Shown here: piece after piece, positions 28,743 to 39,147 of the stretch
How the letters are laid out: each line of letters starts with the position of its first letter
Numbering within the stretch: position 1 is the first letter of the stretch
Origin: Okeania sp. SIO2C9
GTDB lineage: Bacteria > Cyanobacteriota > Cyanobacteriia > Cyanobacteriales > Microcoleaceae
DNA: 64,000 nucleotides
Direction of reading: 5' to 3'
Assembly (NCBI RefSeq): GCF_010672455.1
Contig: NZ_JAAHGO010000012.1
Span: 29,170 to 93,169, forward strand
The notes under the pieces: generated by a model
Told to the model about the DNA's origin: nothing
Databases searched by the model: none
The model's input: only the letters and a program-made list of their open reading frames with translations
Made by a program: the position numbers and the translations under genes

Positions 28743-29567
28743 CTATGCAGAATTACTGCAGCGTGAAATTAGTTCCATCACTTGCGAACGACTCAACTTG
28801 TCTTGCCCCATAGTTAAAATATCTAGAGTAGCATGAGCAAGAGTCAAAGGAATTTGGCAAAAATTTCGAGCAGGTCCTGGAGGAAGAGAGTTAGTATAAG
28901 AGTCAGCTAATAAAAGATTACGTTGGGCATAGGTTTGCAAATCTTCCGCAGTCCAATTATCGGGAAAAAAATCTACGCCCCTAGCTAAATCTTCTGTATG
29001 GTTGCGGAGAATATTCACCGCTTGTAGACCTCGCCCAAACCCAATTGCTTCAGTACGATTAGTCTTAGTATTATCATACCAACTCCATAAATCAGAAAGT
29101 AATAATCCCACTGCACCAGCCACACTAAAAGTATAGCGGTCTAAATCTGATTCTGTGTGAATTGCCCAATTATTTTCAGCCCAATAAGCCATCCGGTCTG
29201 CCATTGCTGCTGTTACATCCCAGATCCTGGGCGCTATTGTCTCTGAAGCCAGTATTGCCCATTCTCCTACTCTTTGAGTTACTTCTGGTAGGTGAGTAAT
29301 ATTAAAGTCTAACTTGGCTGAAAAATTTTGGAAACTTGAATGGTCAACTCCTTCCTGTAAAAGTAAACTAATCTTTCGCAACAATTTTGCCTTTGTGAAG
29401 CTATCTAAATCTGGATGATCCTCAATTTCATCAATGGCACGCATACAAAGATAGGCTGATGTAACTGCCTCTTTTAGCCCAGATGGTAATTGACTAATAG
29501 GAATATAGAAAGTACGACTTGTTTCTTTTAGTATATATAAGGCATCTTTATCTTCAGGTCTGTTCAT
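28743..29567 (-). CDS. Squalene/phytoene synthase family protein
   Basis: 274 aa. Head-to-head prenyl synthase fold. The first aspartate-rich motif is RAIDEIEDHPD (about residues 43-53), the second NHTEDLARGVDFFP (about 189-203). Family enzymes join two C15 or C20 diphosphates to make squalene or phytoene. It is shorter than the usual cyanobacterial CrtB (about 310 aa) and lacks its typical N-terminus, so it is more likely a squalene-synthase or HpnC/D-like member than phytoene synthase. No carotenoid or hopanoid gene is adjacent. The stop lies against a CTTCCTTCT repeat run. Confidence 0.85.
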   Translation of the reverse strand: MNRPEDKDALYILKETSRTFYIPISQLPSGLKEAVTSAYLCMRAIDEIEDHPDLDSFTKAKLLRKISLLLQEGVDHSSFQNFSAKLDFNITHLPEVTQRVGEWAILASETIAPRIWDVTAAMADRMAYWAENNWAIHTESDLDRYTFSVAGAVGLLLSDLWSWYDNTKTNRTEAIGFGRGLQAVNILRNHTEDLARGVDFFPDNWTAEDLQTYAQRNLLLADSYTNSLPPGPARNFCQIPLTLAHATLDILTMGQDKLSRSQVMELISRCSNSA

Positions 29568-30580
<1,013 letters not shown>

Positions 30581-30587
<7 letters not shown>

Positions 30588-31543
30588 CTCATAATTTTTT
30601 CTAGAAAAGGAAGTCCAAAGGCAATAATAATACTAACCGCTAAACCAGCGAAAGCTTTTAAAGCATCACTAAAAATAATCTTACCTACATCCTTCATTTC
30701 ACGGTTTTGGAAATTGTGAGCTATTGCTATTTCTCTTCCTGCTAAAAGACCGATAAATACCCAAGTTGTACTCATTGGCATTTTGCTCCATTCTTTAAAT
30801 AATAATAAGATTAATCCATAAATCAAATCTACAATTGTTGCCGAACGAATATCTTGAGTATTAGTTTTACTGGTAACTATATGTTGAATTGCACCACCAT
30901 TTCTGTAAAAGATAATTGCGTGTAAAATTAACATCACAAACATGGAAAAAAATAGCATTGAAGCATCAAGATTTCGTGGCAAGTATGCAAAGATATTTGC
31001 TAAGTCTTGAATTAACCATTGGCTCCACAAAAATGCTGTTGATACCCACTGCAAAATTACCCAATGAATGGGTGCTTCTTTGTCTGCTGTACTGAGAAAT
31101 TTCTCTTCTAAAGTTTTAGTGATGAATTTATAAATAAGTATAGCTGTGACAAAAGCTAACCCATAGCCAAAAAATGATTTAGTCAGCATACTGATGAGAT
31201 TGCTAGGAGCAAAAACTGTGATAATTAGAAAAGTGGTACTAACAGGAATTCCCCAATTTGTTAAAAATAGAAGTACAAAAGGAGGAACTATATAAATCCA
31301 ACTAAAATTTTCAGGAAAAGGAAATTCTGCCAAACGCCCATAAGCTACATCTCCATCATTAGTAATCCAGCCATATAAAAAAACTACCAACAAAACGGAG
31401 GAAATAAACAGCCATAAAACCCACCAAGGGCGCTGAGAATTAGAACTTAAAAATGTGCCAAGAGTTTGGATAGCATCGTTAGCTACAATTGAATATGATG
31501 CTAATAGAAACCCTAGCAACATCAATATATATTGACTGTTCAT
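30581..31543 (-). CDS. PiT-like inorganic phosphate permease
   Basis: 320 aa with about nine to ten hydrophobic segments. The two inverted PiT signature regions are recognisable though divergent: ANDAIQTLGTFL at 22-33 (canonical form ANDVANAFG) and MPMSTTWVFIGLLAGREIAI near 255-275 (canonical PVSTTHV). A GIPVSTTFLIITVFAPSN copy lies in the first half at about 100. Low-affinity Pi:H+ or Na+ symport at the inner membrane is the expected role, though substrate is inferred. It lies divergent from pstS, which fits a phosphate locus. The last codons enter a family-B element. Confidence 0.75.
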
Positions 31544-32174
31544 ATTTTGTCGATATATTCTCAGATATTGAACAATTATAAGTAAGCATTCAGCCGTCAG
31601 CTATCAGCTATTGCTTTTAGTTTACGATAAAAGCTTTATTAATTATATTACTAGAAAAGTTGCTTCCCTTATTTTTAAAGTTTATATTAATTTTAAAATG
31701 TCCTTAATAAAATAGTTTTGTTGCGCTCTATTTTGCAGCTAATAGATATTTGCGCAGCATTCCGCAGGAAATGCTTACAATTATAATAACTACAGTTTAC
31801 CTGATGAATATTTTTATTTGGAGAATGATTATACTTATAGCGGAAGTCAGGAAATAGGGATAAATAATTGATAATTTATGGATAATAATTGATTTGATTT
31901 TTAATTTTCGGAGATGTCTTAGTTTCAGGCTAAAATATTTTTTAGTTATCTAATAGAGAGTACATAATAAAAGTTTTCGACTAAAGTTAACAATAGATTA
32001 AAATATTGGCAAAATCTTGAGAAGATTATATAATTAAATTATTGCCTATAGAAACTCTATAAAAATTGTAATATAAAGATTTAGTAACATAGATAAAGTG
32101 CCTCATATTCAAGCTGCTATCCTCGTTATTATCTAGAGACTTATAAATAATTAGATTTTTCCGGAGGCTCATAT
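31544..32174. promoter_or_regulatory. Divergent upstream region of the PiT-like and pstS genes
   Basis: Carries a family-G MITE at 31582-31778 next to the permease start; the rest is AT-rich. A pstS ribosome site is visible as CCGGAGGCTCATAT just before the ATG. Partial TTAAC-type motifs near 31987 could be a degenerate Pho box, but no proper tandem repeat is clear. Confidence 0.4.
31582..31778. mobile_element. Family-G MITE with 8-bp target duplication
   Basis: Left end GTAAGCATTCAGC, right end ATGCTTAC. Perfect 8-bp flanks AATTATAA at 31574-31581 and 31779-31786. The right inner arm has been altered by a GCGCAGCATTCCGCAGGAA repeat. It shares AGCTATTGCTTTTAGTTTA and AAAGCTTTATTAATT with the copy at 24805. 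Confidence 0.88.
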
Positions 32175-33212
32175 ATGGTTTTATTAAAAACTATTTGGCA
32201 AAATGCTCTAACAGTGACAGTTGCAGCAGTTACTCTTTCACTTGCTACATCTGGTGAAGCCATCGCCCAAACTATTGAAGGTGCAGGAGCATCATTCCCT
32301 GCTCCTTTGTATGACCGTTACTTTCAAAAATTAAAACAAGATACAGGAATTACAGTAAATTACAATTCGGTGGGTAGTGGCAAAGGTATTGAGAGTTTTA
32401 TTTCAGATACCGTTGACTTTGCAGGTACAGATGCACCACCAGTTGCAGCAGAAATAGAGCAAATGCCAAAAGGAGTAGTTATGGTACCTACCGCAGGAGG
32501 TGCTGTAGCAGTAGTTTATAATTTGCCCGGAGTTACCGAACTCAAACTATCTCAGTTAGTATTGCCAGATATCTTTGCAGGTAAAATTACTAAATGGAAT
32601 GATCGCCGAATTGCTCAGGACAACCCAGGAGTTGACCTACCTGACTTACCTATTAAAACTGTGGTACGAGCTGATGGTAGTGGTACAACTTTCATTTTCT
32701 CCAGGCATTTGAGTGCTGCCAGTCCAATTTTTAGTCGAGAAGTGGGTGCATCCAGAAAACCTGATTGGCCAAAAAATCCCTTGGAAGGTAACAAAAATGA
32801 TGGAGTAGCTGCTTTAGTGAAAGAAACTGAAGGTGCGATAGGGTATGTACAAGATACTTTTGCTCGTCAAAACAACTTGTCAACAGCAATGCTGGAAAAC
32901 CTAAAGGGTCGGTTTGTCGAACCTACTCTCGAAGAGGCAAATATTGCATTATCCGGACTGAGATTTTATCAAGACTTTACTCCTGCTAACGAAGCTAACC
33001 CTGATGATGGATACCCTATCGTTGGAGTCACTTGGTTATTAATTAAGGAAAATTATGAGACTTCAGGTCAAGCAACTGCAGTTAAGAAAATGGTCAATTG
33101 GGTTTTACAGGAAGGTCAAAACTTGAACAATACTCTTGAGTATACCCGTGTTCCAGAAGCTATAGGTGCAAAAATTCTGGAGAAAGTTGAAATTCAAGTA
33201 GCAAATCAATAA
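32175..33212 (+). CDS. pstS: Phosphate ABC transporter substrate-binding protein PstS
   Basis: 345-aa periplasmic phosphate-binding protein. Signal peptide residues 1-32 (hydrophobic TVTVAAVTLSLATSGEA, likely cleavage after AIAQ). The mature protein opens EGAGASFPAPLYDRYF and has the phosphate-binding elements SVGSGKGIESF, DFAGTDAPP and RADGSGTTFIFSRHL. It would deliver Pi to PstCAB at the inner membrane. PstCAB genes are not adjacent; the divergent PiT-like permease is the only other phosphate gene. No lipobox Cys is evident. The RBS CCGGAGG is strong. Confidence 0.95.
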   Translation: MVLLKTIWQNALTVTVAAVTLSLATSGEAIAQTIEGAGASFPAPLYDRYFQKLKQDTGITVNYNSVGSGKGIESFISDTVDFAGTDAPPVAAEIEQMPKGVVMVPTAGGAVAVVYNLPGVTELKLSQLVLPDIFAGKITKWNDRRIAQDNPGVDLPDLPIKTVVRADGSGTTFIFSRHLSAASPIFSREVGASRKPDWPKNPLEGNKNDGVAALVKETEGAIGYVQDTFARQNNLSTAMLENLKGRFVEPTLEEANIALSGLRFYQDFTPANEANPDDGYPIVGVTWLLIKENYETSGQATAVKKMVNWVLQEGQNLNNTLEYTRVPEAIGAKILEKVEIQVANQ

Positions 33213-33227
33213 TCAGACTTTGAACTA

Positions 33228-33297
33228 TATATTTGCAGGGTAGGTTGAAGAAGGTTTTTCAACAATTAATAATTACCTACTCTGCTGCATTCCATTA
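33228..33297. other. Inverted repeat between the convergent pstS and hypothetical genes
   Basis: GCAGGGTAGGT and ACCTACTCTGC are inverted and enclose a second hairpin (TTGAAGAAGGTTTTTCAAC-like). This could serve as a two-way terminator although no long T-tract follows. Confidence 0.4.
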
Positions 33298-33298
33298 T

Positions 33299-33610
33299 CT
33301 ATTCTATGACTTTCATTTTTGAAACTATCCGTTCTTTACGAGTTTTACCACAAGGTTCAATACTCTCGCAGTCATTAATATTGACTTCTTCATAAGTTAA
33401 TCTAACTTTTTTGTTGAGATAATAATCTTGGTCTGCACAAATATCAAAGTTAGCACCTACATTATATTCTGTACCACTTTTTAAGTCTCCGGTAATTAGC
33501 TCTTGTACCGTTCCCACCTCTAAAGGAGTATCTTGAGCAATTGCACTGATAGAAACAGTGGCCAAAGCAATTGCAGCTAGAGAAACAGAAGCTGTAATTT
33601 TTTTGAGCAT
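33299..33610 (-). CDS. Small secreted hypothetical protein
   Basis: 103 aa from the ATG at 33610, chosen because MLKKITASVSLAAIALATVS is a clean signal peptide (cleavage near AIAQ) and GGTAG precedes it; an ATG 51 bases further up would put non-signal residues in front. The mature part of about 78 aa has six Cys-containing positions around DICADQDYY, NINDCESIEPCGKT. I do not recognise a family. It is convergent with pstS. Confidence 0.6.
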   Translation of the reverse strand: MLKKITASVSLAAIALATVSISAIAQDTPLEVGTVQELITGDLKSGTEYNVGANFDICADQDYYLNKKVRLTYEEVNINDCESIEPCGKTRKERIVSKMKVIE

Positions 33611-34051
33611 TTGTAGTCTACCTTTGTTAAAATCGCTATAAGCATAAATATTACTAAACAATTAGTAGCACAAAAAAGTAGCGATCGCCCATCAAAACAC
33701 CCTATTTAGGGTTTGCTGAAAAAAGTAAAGTGTGGGAAGGGTGGGGAGTTTGGGAACTTTGGGGAGTTTGGGGAGTTTGGGGAGTTTGGGGAGATTGAAG
33801 GCGAGAATGTGTGGATAGAACTATAAACATATACTGTATAACCGGATTCTATATCAGGAGGAGAAAGAATTACAAAGATGAGCGTAGTGATGACTATTAG
33901 ACATCTCCAAAAATAAAAAATAAAATCAATTATCGCACTCTTATTTATCAATTATTTTTCCCTACTCCCTACTTCCTCTCTTCCAAAGTACCAAAGTGAA
34001 TCTCTCTGGTAAACTAAGAAATTGAACTAAATTGAACGGAACTATTTTAAA
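33611..34051. other. Repeat region upstream of the DUF2237 gene
   Basis: Has a family-B-like left end TTAGGGTTTGCTGAA near 33704, a GGGGAGTTT nonamer run (33740-33793), and a family-A right end (ATAACCGGATTCTATAT) near 33838-33854 with the shared GATTGAAG...AACATATACTG segment. No gene is supported. Confidence 0.5.
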
Positions 34052-34429
34052 ATGATGGAATCACTAAATGTATTAGGCGAAAAGCTAGAAGTTTGCTGTA
34101 CTTCTCCCATGACTGGATTTTATCGGGATGGGTTTTGTCAGACTGGACTATCAGATTTTGGTTCCCACGTTATTTGTGCGGTAGTGACAGCAGAATTTTT
34201 GGAATTTACTAAGCGTCGTGGTAATGATTTGAGTACACCTAGACCAGAATATTCTTTTCCTGGTTTAAAACCGGGCGATCGCTGGTGTTTGTGTGCGTCT
34301 CGTTGGAAAGAAGCTCTAGATTCTGGAGTTGCACCACCGGTAGTGTTGTCAGCAACTCATCAAAAAGCTTTAGAAGTTGTGCCTTTGGAGGTTTTGCAGG
34401 AACACGCTCTTTCAATAGTTGATAATTAA
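34052..34429 (+). CDS. DUF2237 family protein
   Basis: 125 aa. It matches the DUF2237 family by CTSPMTGFYRDGFCQTG, DFGSHVICAVVTAEFLEF and PGLKPGDRWCLCASRWKEAL, ending in VAPPVVLSATHQKALEVVPL. The family is widespread in bacteria and cyanobacteria; the function is unknown. Conserved Cys pairs suggest metal or redox chemistry, but this is not established. It stands alone, with repeats and the CRISPR leader region downstream. Confidence 0.9.
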   Translation: MMESLNVLGEKLEVCCTSPMTGFYRDGFCQTGLSDFGSHVICAVVTAEFLEFTKRRGNDLSTPRPEYSFPGLKPGDRWCLCASRWKEALDSGVAPPVVLSATHQKALEVVPLEVLQEHALSIVDN

Positions 34430-34769
34430 TAATGGATAATTGATAATTACCTCTCGTTGAAAACGGATAGGGTTGACTAATCATGAAAATCTTTTCTTGC
34501 TTCTTCTTTAAAGGAGAGGATTTTTACCTTAATTATTCGGTAAGTTGAAAAAGGCGGTTAGTACTGATAACTAATAACTAAAAAAACTTCTAACTTCTGA
34601 CTTCTGACTTCTGACTTCTGACTTCTAAAAGGGGGTTGACAATTTGTATACTTAAGGTTAGTATAGAAAGTAAGGAATTTGGTATAAAGAACCTCGACAA
34701 ATGAATAACAGTAACTTTTTAATCTTTTTTAGTATTTAAAGAGTGGTTAAAAGGTTGTTTTTCATCTTT

Positions 34770-34965
34770 GCATGGTACCCCACATACGCGCCTCCGAGAA
34801 TCGCTGAAACCCTGATTCTCTCGTTGACCCGCATTGATGCCATGCTAGGAGAGGGTTTGAGGCGTGTCATTTTGGCAAAATTTGCCTTGTTGATTTTTTT
34901 ATCAAAGGGGCGCGTATATTTGGGGGTCTGAAAGCCTTACTCTGTCGTGGTTCTAAAACCGAACT
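34770..34965 (+). promoter_or_regulatory. CRISPR leader-like region
   Basis: Directly before the first repeat. It contains inverted segments: ACGCGCCTC paired with GAGGCGTGT, GAGAATC with GATTCTC, and AAACCCT with AGGGTTT, and ends GGGGCGCGTATATTTGGGGG followed by TCTGAAAGCCTTACT. A GGGGGTCTGAAA stretch shortly before the array resembles cyanobacterial leaders. A loose promoter (TTGACA at 34636, TATAGA at 34662, 20-base spacing) lies further upstream. Confidence 0.6.
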
Positions 34966-35715
34966 CTCTAGTGCTTCGTCTGAAGCGGAATTAATGGAAA
35001 CAACTGAGTTTCCACGAAAATTGCAACAAAGAATCTCTAGTGCTTCGTCTGAAGCGGAATTAATGGAAACCTTGCGGATCCTGATCATGAATTTCATTAT
35101 AGAACTCTAGTGCTTCGTCTGAAGCGGAATTAATGGAAACTCCTGGAGTGTTAGGATCTTTCTCTTCAGCATTCTCTAGTGCTTCGTCTGAAGCGGAATT
35201 AATGGAAACAGCATGTTAGAGGCATGCATACTGCGGGGGAAAACTCTAGTGCTTCGTCTGAAGCGGAATTAATGGAAACTATTTTCGCTAAACTGACATG
35301 CTGCTTTTTTTTCTCTAGTGCTTCGTCTGAAGCGGAATTAATGGAAACCAAAAAAAGCTCTCTTCATAATTGCTCAAAAAAAAGTTGCTCTAGTGCTTCG
35401 TCTGAAGCGGAATTAATGGAAACAGCTTGGTTTTTAATGCTTCTTTACTTAGATCGGACTCTAGTGCTTCGTCTGAAGCGGAATTAATGGAAACATTATA
35501 TCAGCTCCTTGTAGTTGGGCCTTGTCTTCGAACTCTAGTGCTTCGTCTGAAGCGGAATTAATGGAAACTTTCAGAAACTTTTAGGGCTGTTCTGAAAGCT
35601 ATTTTCCTCTAGTGCTTCGTCTGAAGCGGAATTAATGGAAACCTTCCGACAAAAGACCACCAGTTTTGGATTTTTGAAGCTCTAGTGCTTCGTCTGAAGC
35701 GGAATTAATGGAAAC
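34966..35715 (+). CRISPR. CRISPR array, 11 repeats of 36 bp, 10 spacers
   Basis: Repeat begins CTCTAGTGCTTCGTCTGAAG and ends CGGAATTAATGGAAAC; all 11 copies appear identical. GCTTC-GTCT-GAAGC forms a short stem. Spacers are 33-39 bp, unique, and none matched elsewhere in the window by eye. The GGAAAC 3' end and the leader on the left indicate transcription on the plus strand. No cas genes are present within 30 kb on either side, so processing depends on a Cas set elsewhere. The repeat style fits type I-D/III arrays of cyanobacteria; subtype is inference. Confidence 0.98.
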
Positions 35716-35883
35716 TCAAGATATATCTTGCTTGACACATCTTCTATTACCGAAATATTGTGGTTTAAAACCTCCCCTTTTAAGGGGATAATAAATAAAT
35801 AAAAATTTTCATGATTAGTCAATCCTCTCCTTGAAAAGAAGAGGTAATTCTAAATTCTAAATTCTAAATTCTAAATTCTTGAA

Positions 35884-35910
35884 TCTAGTGCTTCGTCTGA
35901 AGCGGAATTA
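35884..35910 (+). repeat. Displaced partial CRISPR repeat
   Basis: 27 bases identical to the inner part of the repeat (TCTAGTGCTTCGTCTGAAGC then GGAATTA), lying 168 bases after the last full repeat. Dispersed repeat DNA (TTAAAACCTCCCCTTTTAAG block and a TAAATTC heptamer run) fills the gap. Confidence 0.9.
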
Positions 35911-36291
35911 TCATTTCTAAAAAAACTTTCTCCCTTCTAAACTCCCCCCTTTCAAAGGGCAGGGCTGTTTTAAAGTATTGTAATTAAGGATGCGCGGGAG
36001 AATGGGAGTAATGGGAATAGTGGAACAGTGAAATTTGCCAAAATTTGCCGATTTTTCAGCCAATAAGCGTTTTTAAGCTCTGAGAGGATATTTAGTTTAA
36101 CGCCTCTTAAAAGCCTCTATCCCCGTGTCTCTGTGTCTCCGCGTCCCCGTGTCTATTGAGAATGAAACAGCCCTCCCTTTCAAAGGGGGGTAGGGGGGGA
36201 TACCTTCTGCCTTCGGACCTCCAAAGTGTAAGTATTCAACCGGACATAAGATTACAACTGCACCTGACTATCCTCAAAAGTGCTGTAAGAC
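35911..36291. other. Gene-free region after the CRISPR array
   Basis: Holds GGGCAGGGCTG and CCCTCCCTTTCAAAGGGGGG repeats (a hairpin near 36171-36190), a CCCCGTGTCT-type run near 36120-36150, and at its right end the CCTTCTG run that enters the cimA 3' end. Nothing else was seen. Confidence 0.5.
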
Positions 36292-37899
36292 TCAGACAAC
36301 GTAAGATTCCCTTCTGCCTTCTGCCTTCTGCCTTCTGCCTTCCAATATCAAACCATACTCTAAACTTTCAACAACCGCCTGATAAGAAGCATCCAAAATA
36401 TTAAAAGAAACCCCTAAAGTAGTCCACCGTTGCTGACCATTACTAGACTCAATTAACACCCTAGTTTTAGCAGAAGTACCAGCTCTACCATCCAAAATTC
36501 TCACCTTATAATCAGTCAAATAAAAATTAGCGATCGCTGGATAAAAATTTTCTAAAGCTTTCCGCAAAGCAGCATCTAAAGCAGAAACCGGACCATTTCC
36601 CTCCGCAGCTTCCAAAATATCCTGACCATTAACAGTAACTTTCACCGTTGCCAGAGAATTACTAACTTTTTCACCATCCTTATCCAAGTGAACCTGAAAA
36701 CCCTTAATTTCAAAGAAATGCTGCCTTTGGTTCAAAGCTTTTCGCATCAATAACTCAAAACTAGCTTCTGCTCCCTCAAATTGATATCCCTCATTTTCTA
36801 ACTCCTTTAACTTATCCAGAATTTGCCGACAAGCAGGGTTTTGACGCTCCAGCTCAATACCAAAACTTTTTGCCTTTGCCAACACATTACTCAAACCTGC
36901 TTGGTCAGAAATCACAATGCGACGACTATTCCCTATCTGTTGCGGTTGAATATGTTCATAAGTCAGAGGGTTGCGCTCCACTGCGGACACATGAATACCA
37001 CCCTTATGAGCAAAAGCAGACAAACCCACAAACGGCGCGTGGTCATCAGGAGCAAGATTCACAACTTCACTAATAAAGCGACTGGTCTGAGTCAGTTTTT
37101 CCAGTTGTTGTGCTTGAATGCAATCATAACCCAATTTAATTTGTAAATTAGGAATCAAAGTACAAAGGTTAGCATTACCGCAACGTTCGCCATAACCATT
37201 GATAGTTCCTTGTACCATCTCTACTCCTTCTCGGACAGCAGACAAAGCATTAGCAACAGCAGTACCCGAATCATTATGAGTGTGAATGCCTAATTTTGCA
37301 GTGGGCAAAGCATGGGAAACATCTGCTACTATCTGAGTAACTTCGTGAGGAAGAGTACCGCCATTGGTATCACAGAGGACTAACCATTCCGCACCAGCAT
37401 TGTTTGCAGCAGCTAAGGTTTGCAAAGCATAATCAGGATTATTTTTGTAACCATCAAACCAATGTTCTGCATCATAGATAACCTGACGACCTTGACTGCG
37501 GAGATAAGAAATCGTATCTGCAATCATTGCCAAATTTTCTTCCAGAGTAGTTTTCAGCCCCTCAACAACGTGCAAATCCCAAGATTTGCCAAAAATTGTC
37601 ACCCACCGCGTACCAGCAGATAAAATAGGTTGTAGAGTGGTATCAGATGCTGCCTGTTTTCCCGGACGACGAGTGGAACAAAATGCTACTACCTCTGCTT
37701 GAGTAAGAGGTTGTTCTTTTAGTTGCCAGAAAAATTGTACGTCTTTAGGATTTGCACCTGGCCAACCTCCTTCAATAAAAGGAACCCCCAAGCTATCGAG
37801 TTGGTGAGCGATGCGTAGTTTGTCTTCTAAGGATAAGGATAGTCCTTCTCGTTGGGCACCGTCGCGTAGGGTTGTATCGTAAATCCAGAGTTTTTTCAT
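36292..37899 (-). CDS. cimA: (R)-citramalate synthase CimA
   Basis: 535 aa. Condenses acetyl-CoA and pyruvate to citramalate, the threonine-independent entry to isoleucine. N-terminal TIM-barrel with YDTTLRDGAQREGLSLS (metal-binding DTTLRDG) and HTHNDSGTAVANAL; the PNLQIKLGYDCI and KGGIHVSAVERNP segments are typical of CimA. The C-terminal LeuA-dimer regulatory domain (about 410-515) begins QVHLDKDGEKVSNSLATVKV. The last residues (GRRQKAEGRRESYVV) are encoded by a CTTCTGC heptamer run, so the native C-terminus was extended by a repeat. Not in an operon. Confidence 0.95.
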   Translation of the reverse strand: MKKLWIYDTTLRDGAQREGLSLSLEDKLRIAHQLDSLGVPFIEGGWPGANPKDVQFFWQLKEQPLTQAEVVAFCSTRRPGKQAASDTTLQPILSAGTRWVTIFGKSWDLHVVEGLKTTLEENLAMIADTISYLRSQGRQVIYDAEHWFDGYKNNPDYALQTLAAANNAGAEWLVLCDTNGGTLPHEVTQIVADVSHALPTAKLGIHTHNDSGTAVANALSAVREGVEMVQGTINGYGERCGNANLCTLIPNLQIKLGYDCIQAQQLEKLTQTSRFISEVVNLAPDDHAPFVGLSAFAHKGGIHVSAVERNPLTYEHIQPQQIGNSRRIVISDQAGLSNVLAKAKSFGIELERQNPACRQILDKLKELENEGYQFEGAEASFELLMRKALNQRQHFFEIKGFQVHLDKDGEKVSNSLATVKVTVNGQDILEAAEGNGPVSALDAALRKALENFYPAIANFYLTDYKVRILDGRAGTSAKTRVLIESSNGQQRWTTLGVSFNILDASYQAVVESLEYGLILEGRRQKAEGRRESYVV

Positions 37900-38053
37900 T
37901 ATTAGTAGGGATGTTAGAAATTCAGAGAATTTTTCAACTTAATTTAAACTTTATAATTAATCCTACTTTTTCACTAATTTTTTACTTTATCTTTTAACTT
38001 TTAACTGCTAACATAGATAACTAATATAGGTCAAGATTATGAAATAATTTGTT

Positions 38054-38392
38054 ATGGTTAAGATTCAGGCTCAAGGTAAAACTATAAGTTGCGATCGCGG
38101 TGCAAATCTGCGTCAGGTTTTACTGAAAAATGGTGTTGATGTCTATAATGGCAATGCTTCTATTATTAACTGTCGTAGTATTGGTACTTGTGGCACCTGT
38201 GCAGTGGAAATAGAAGGAAAAGTTTCTCCACTTCAATGGCGAGAAAAAGCCAGACTTTCTGTACCTCCTCATTCTCCTAATTCTTCTAAACGTTTGTCTT
38301 GTCAAGTGCAAGTTTTAGGAGATATAAAAGTAACTAAATATAATGGTTTCTGGGGGCAAGGTTCCGAAATTGTTTGGACTCCTGAAGGATAG
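38054..38392 (+). CDS. 2Fe-2S ferredoxin-like protein
   Basis: 112 aa with a ferredoxin fold. The cluster ligands are INCRSIGTCGTCAVEIEG (Cys-x5-Cys-x2-Cys) and a fourth Cys in KRLSCQVQV. The short loop and C-terminal ending TKYNGFWGQGSEIVW match a cyanobacterial group of small 2Fe-2S proteins distinct from PetF. It probably carries electrons in the cytosol; the partner is unknown. It is divergent from cimA, about 150 bases away. Confidence 0.88.
   Translation: MVKIQAQGKTISCDRGANLRQVLLKNGVDVYNGNASIINCRSIGTCGTCAVEIEGKVSPLQWREKARLSVPPHSPNSSKRLSCQVQVLGDIKVTKYNGFWGQGSEIVWTPEG

Positions 38393-39147
<755 letters not shown>

Noticed and set aside
31980-32060. Pho box upstream of pstS
   Set aside because: Only loose TTAAC-like matches; no tandem repeats at the expected spacing.
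34743-34931. 62-aa frame in the CRISPR leader
   Set aside because: It overlaps the inverted-repeat leader, has no recognisable family and ends just before the array.
35224-35487. 87-aa frame through the CRISPR array
   Set aside because: It consists of the repeat translated (SSASSEAELMET) with spacers.
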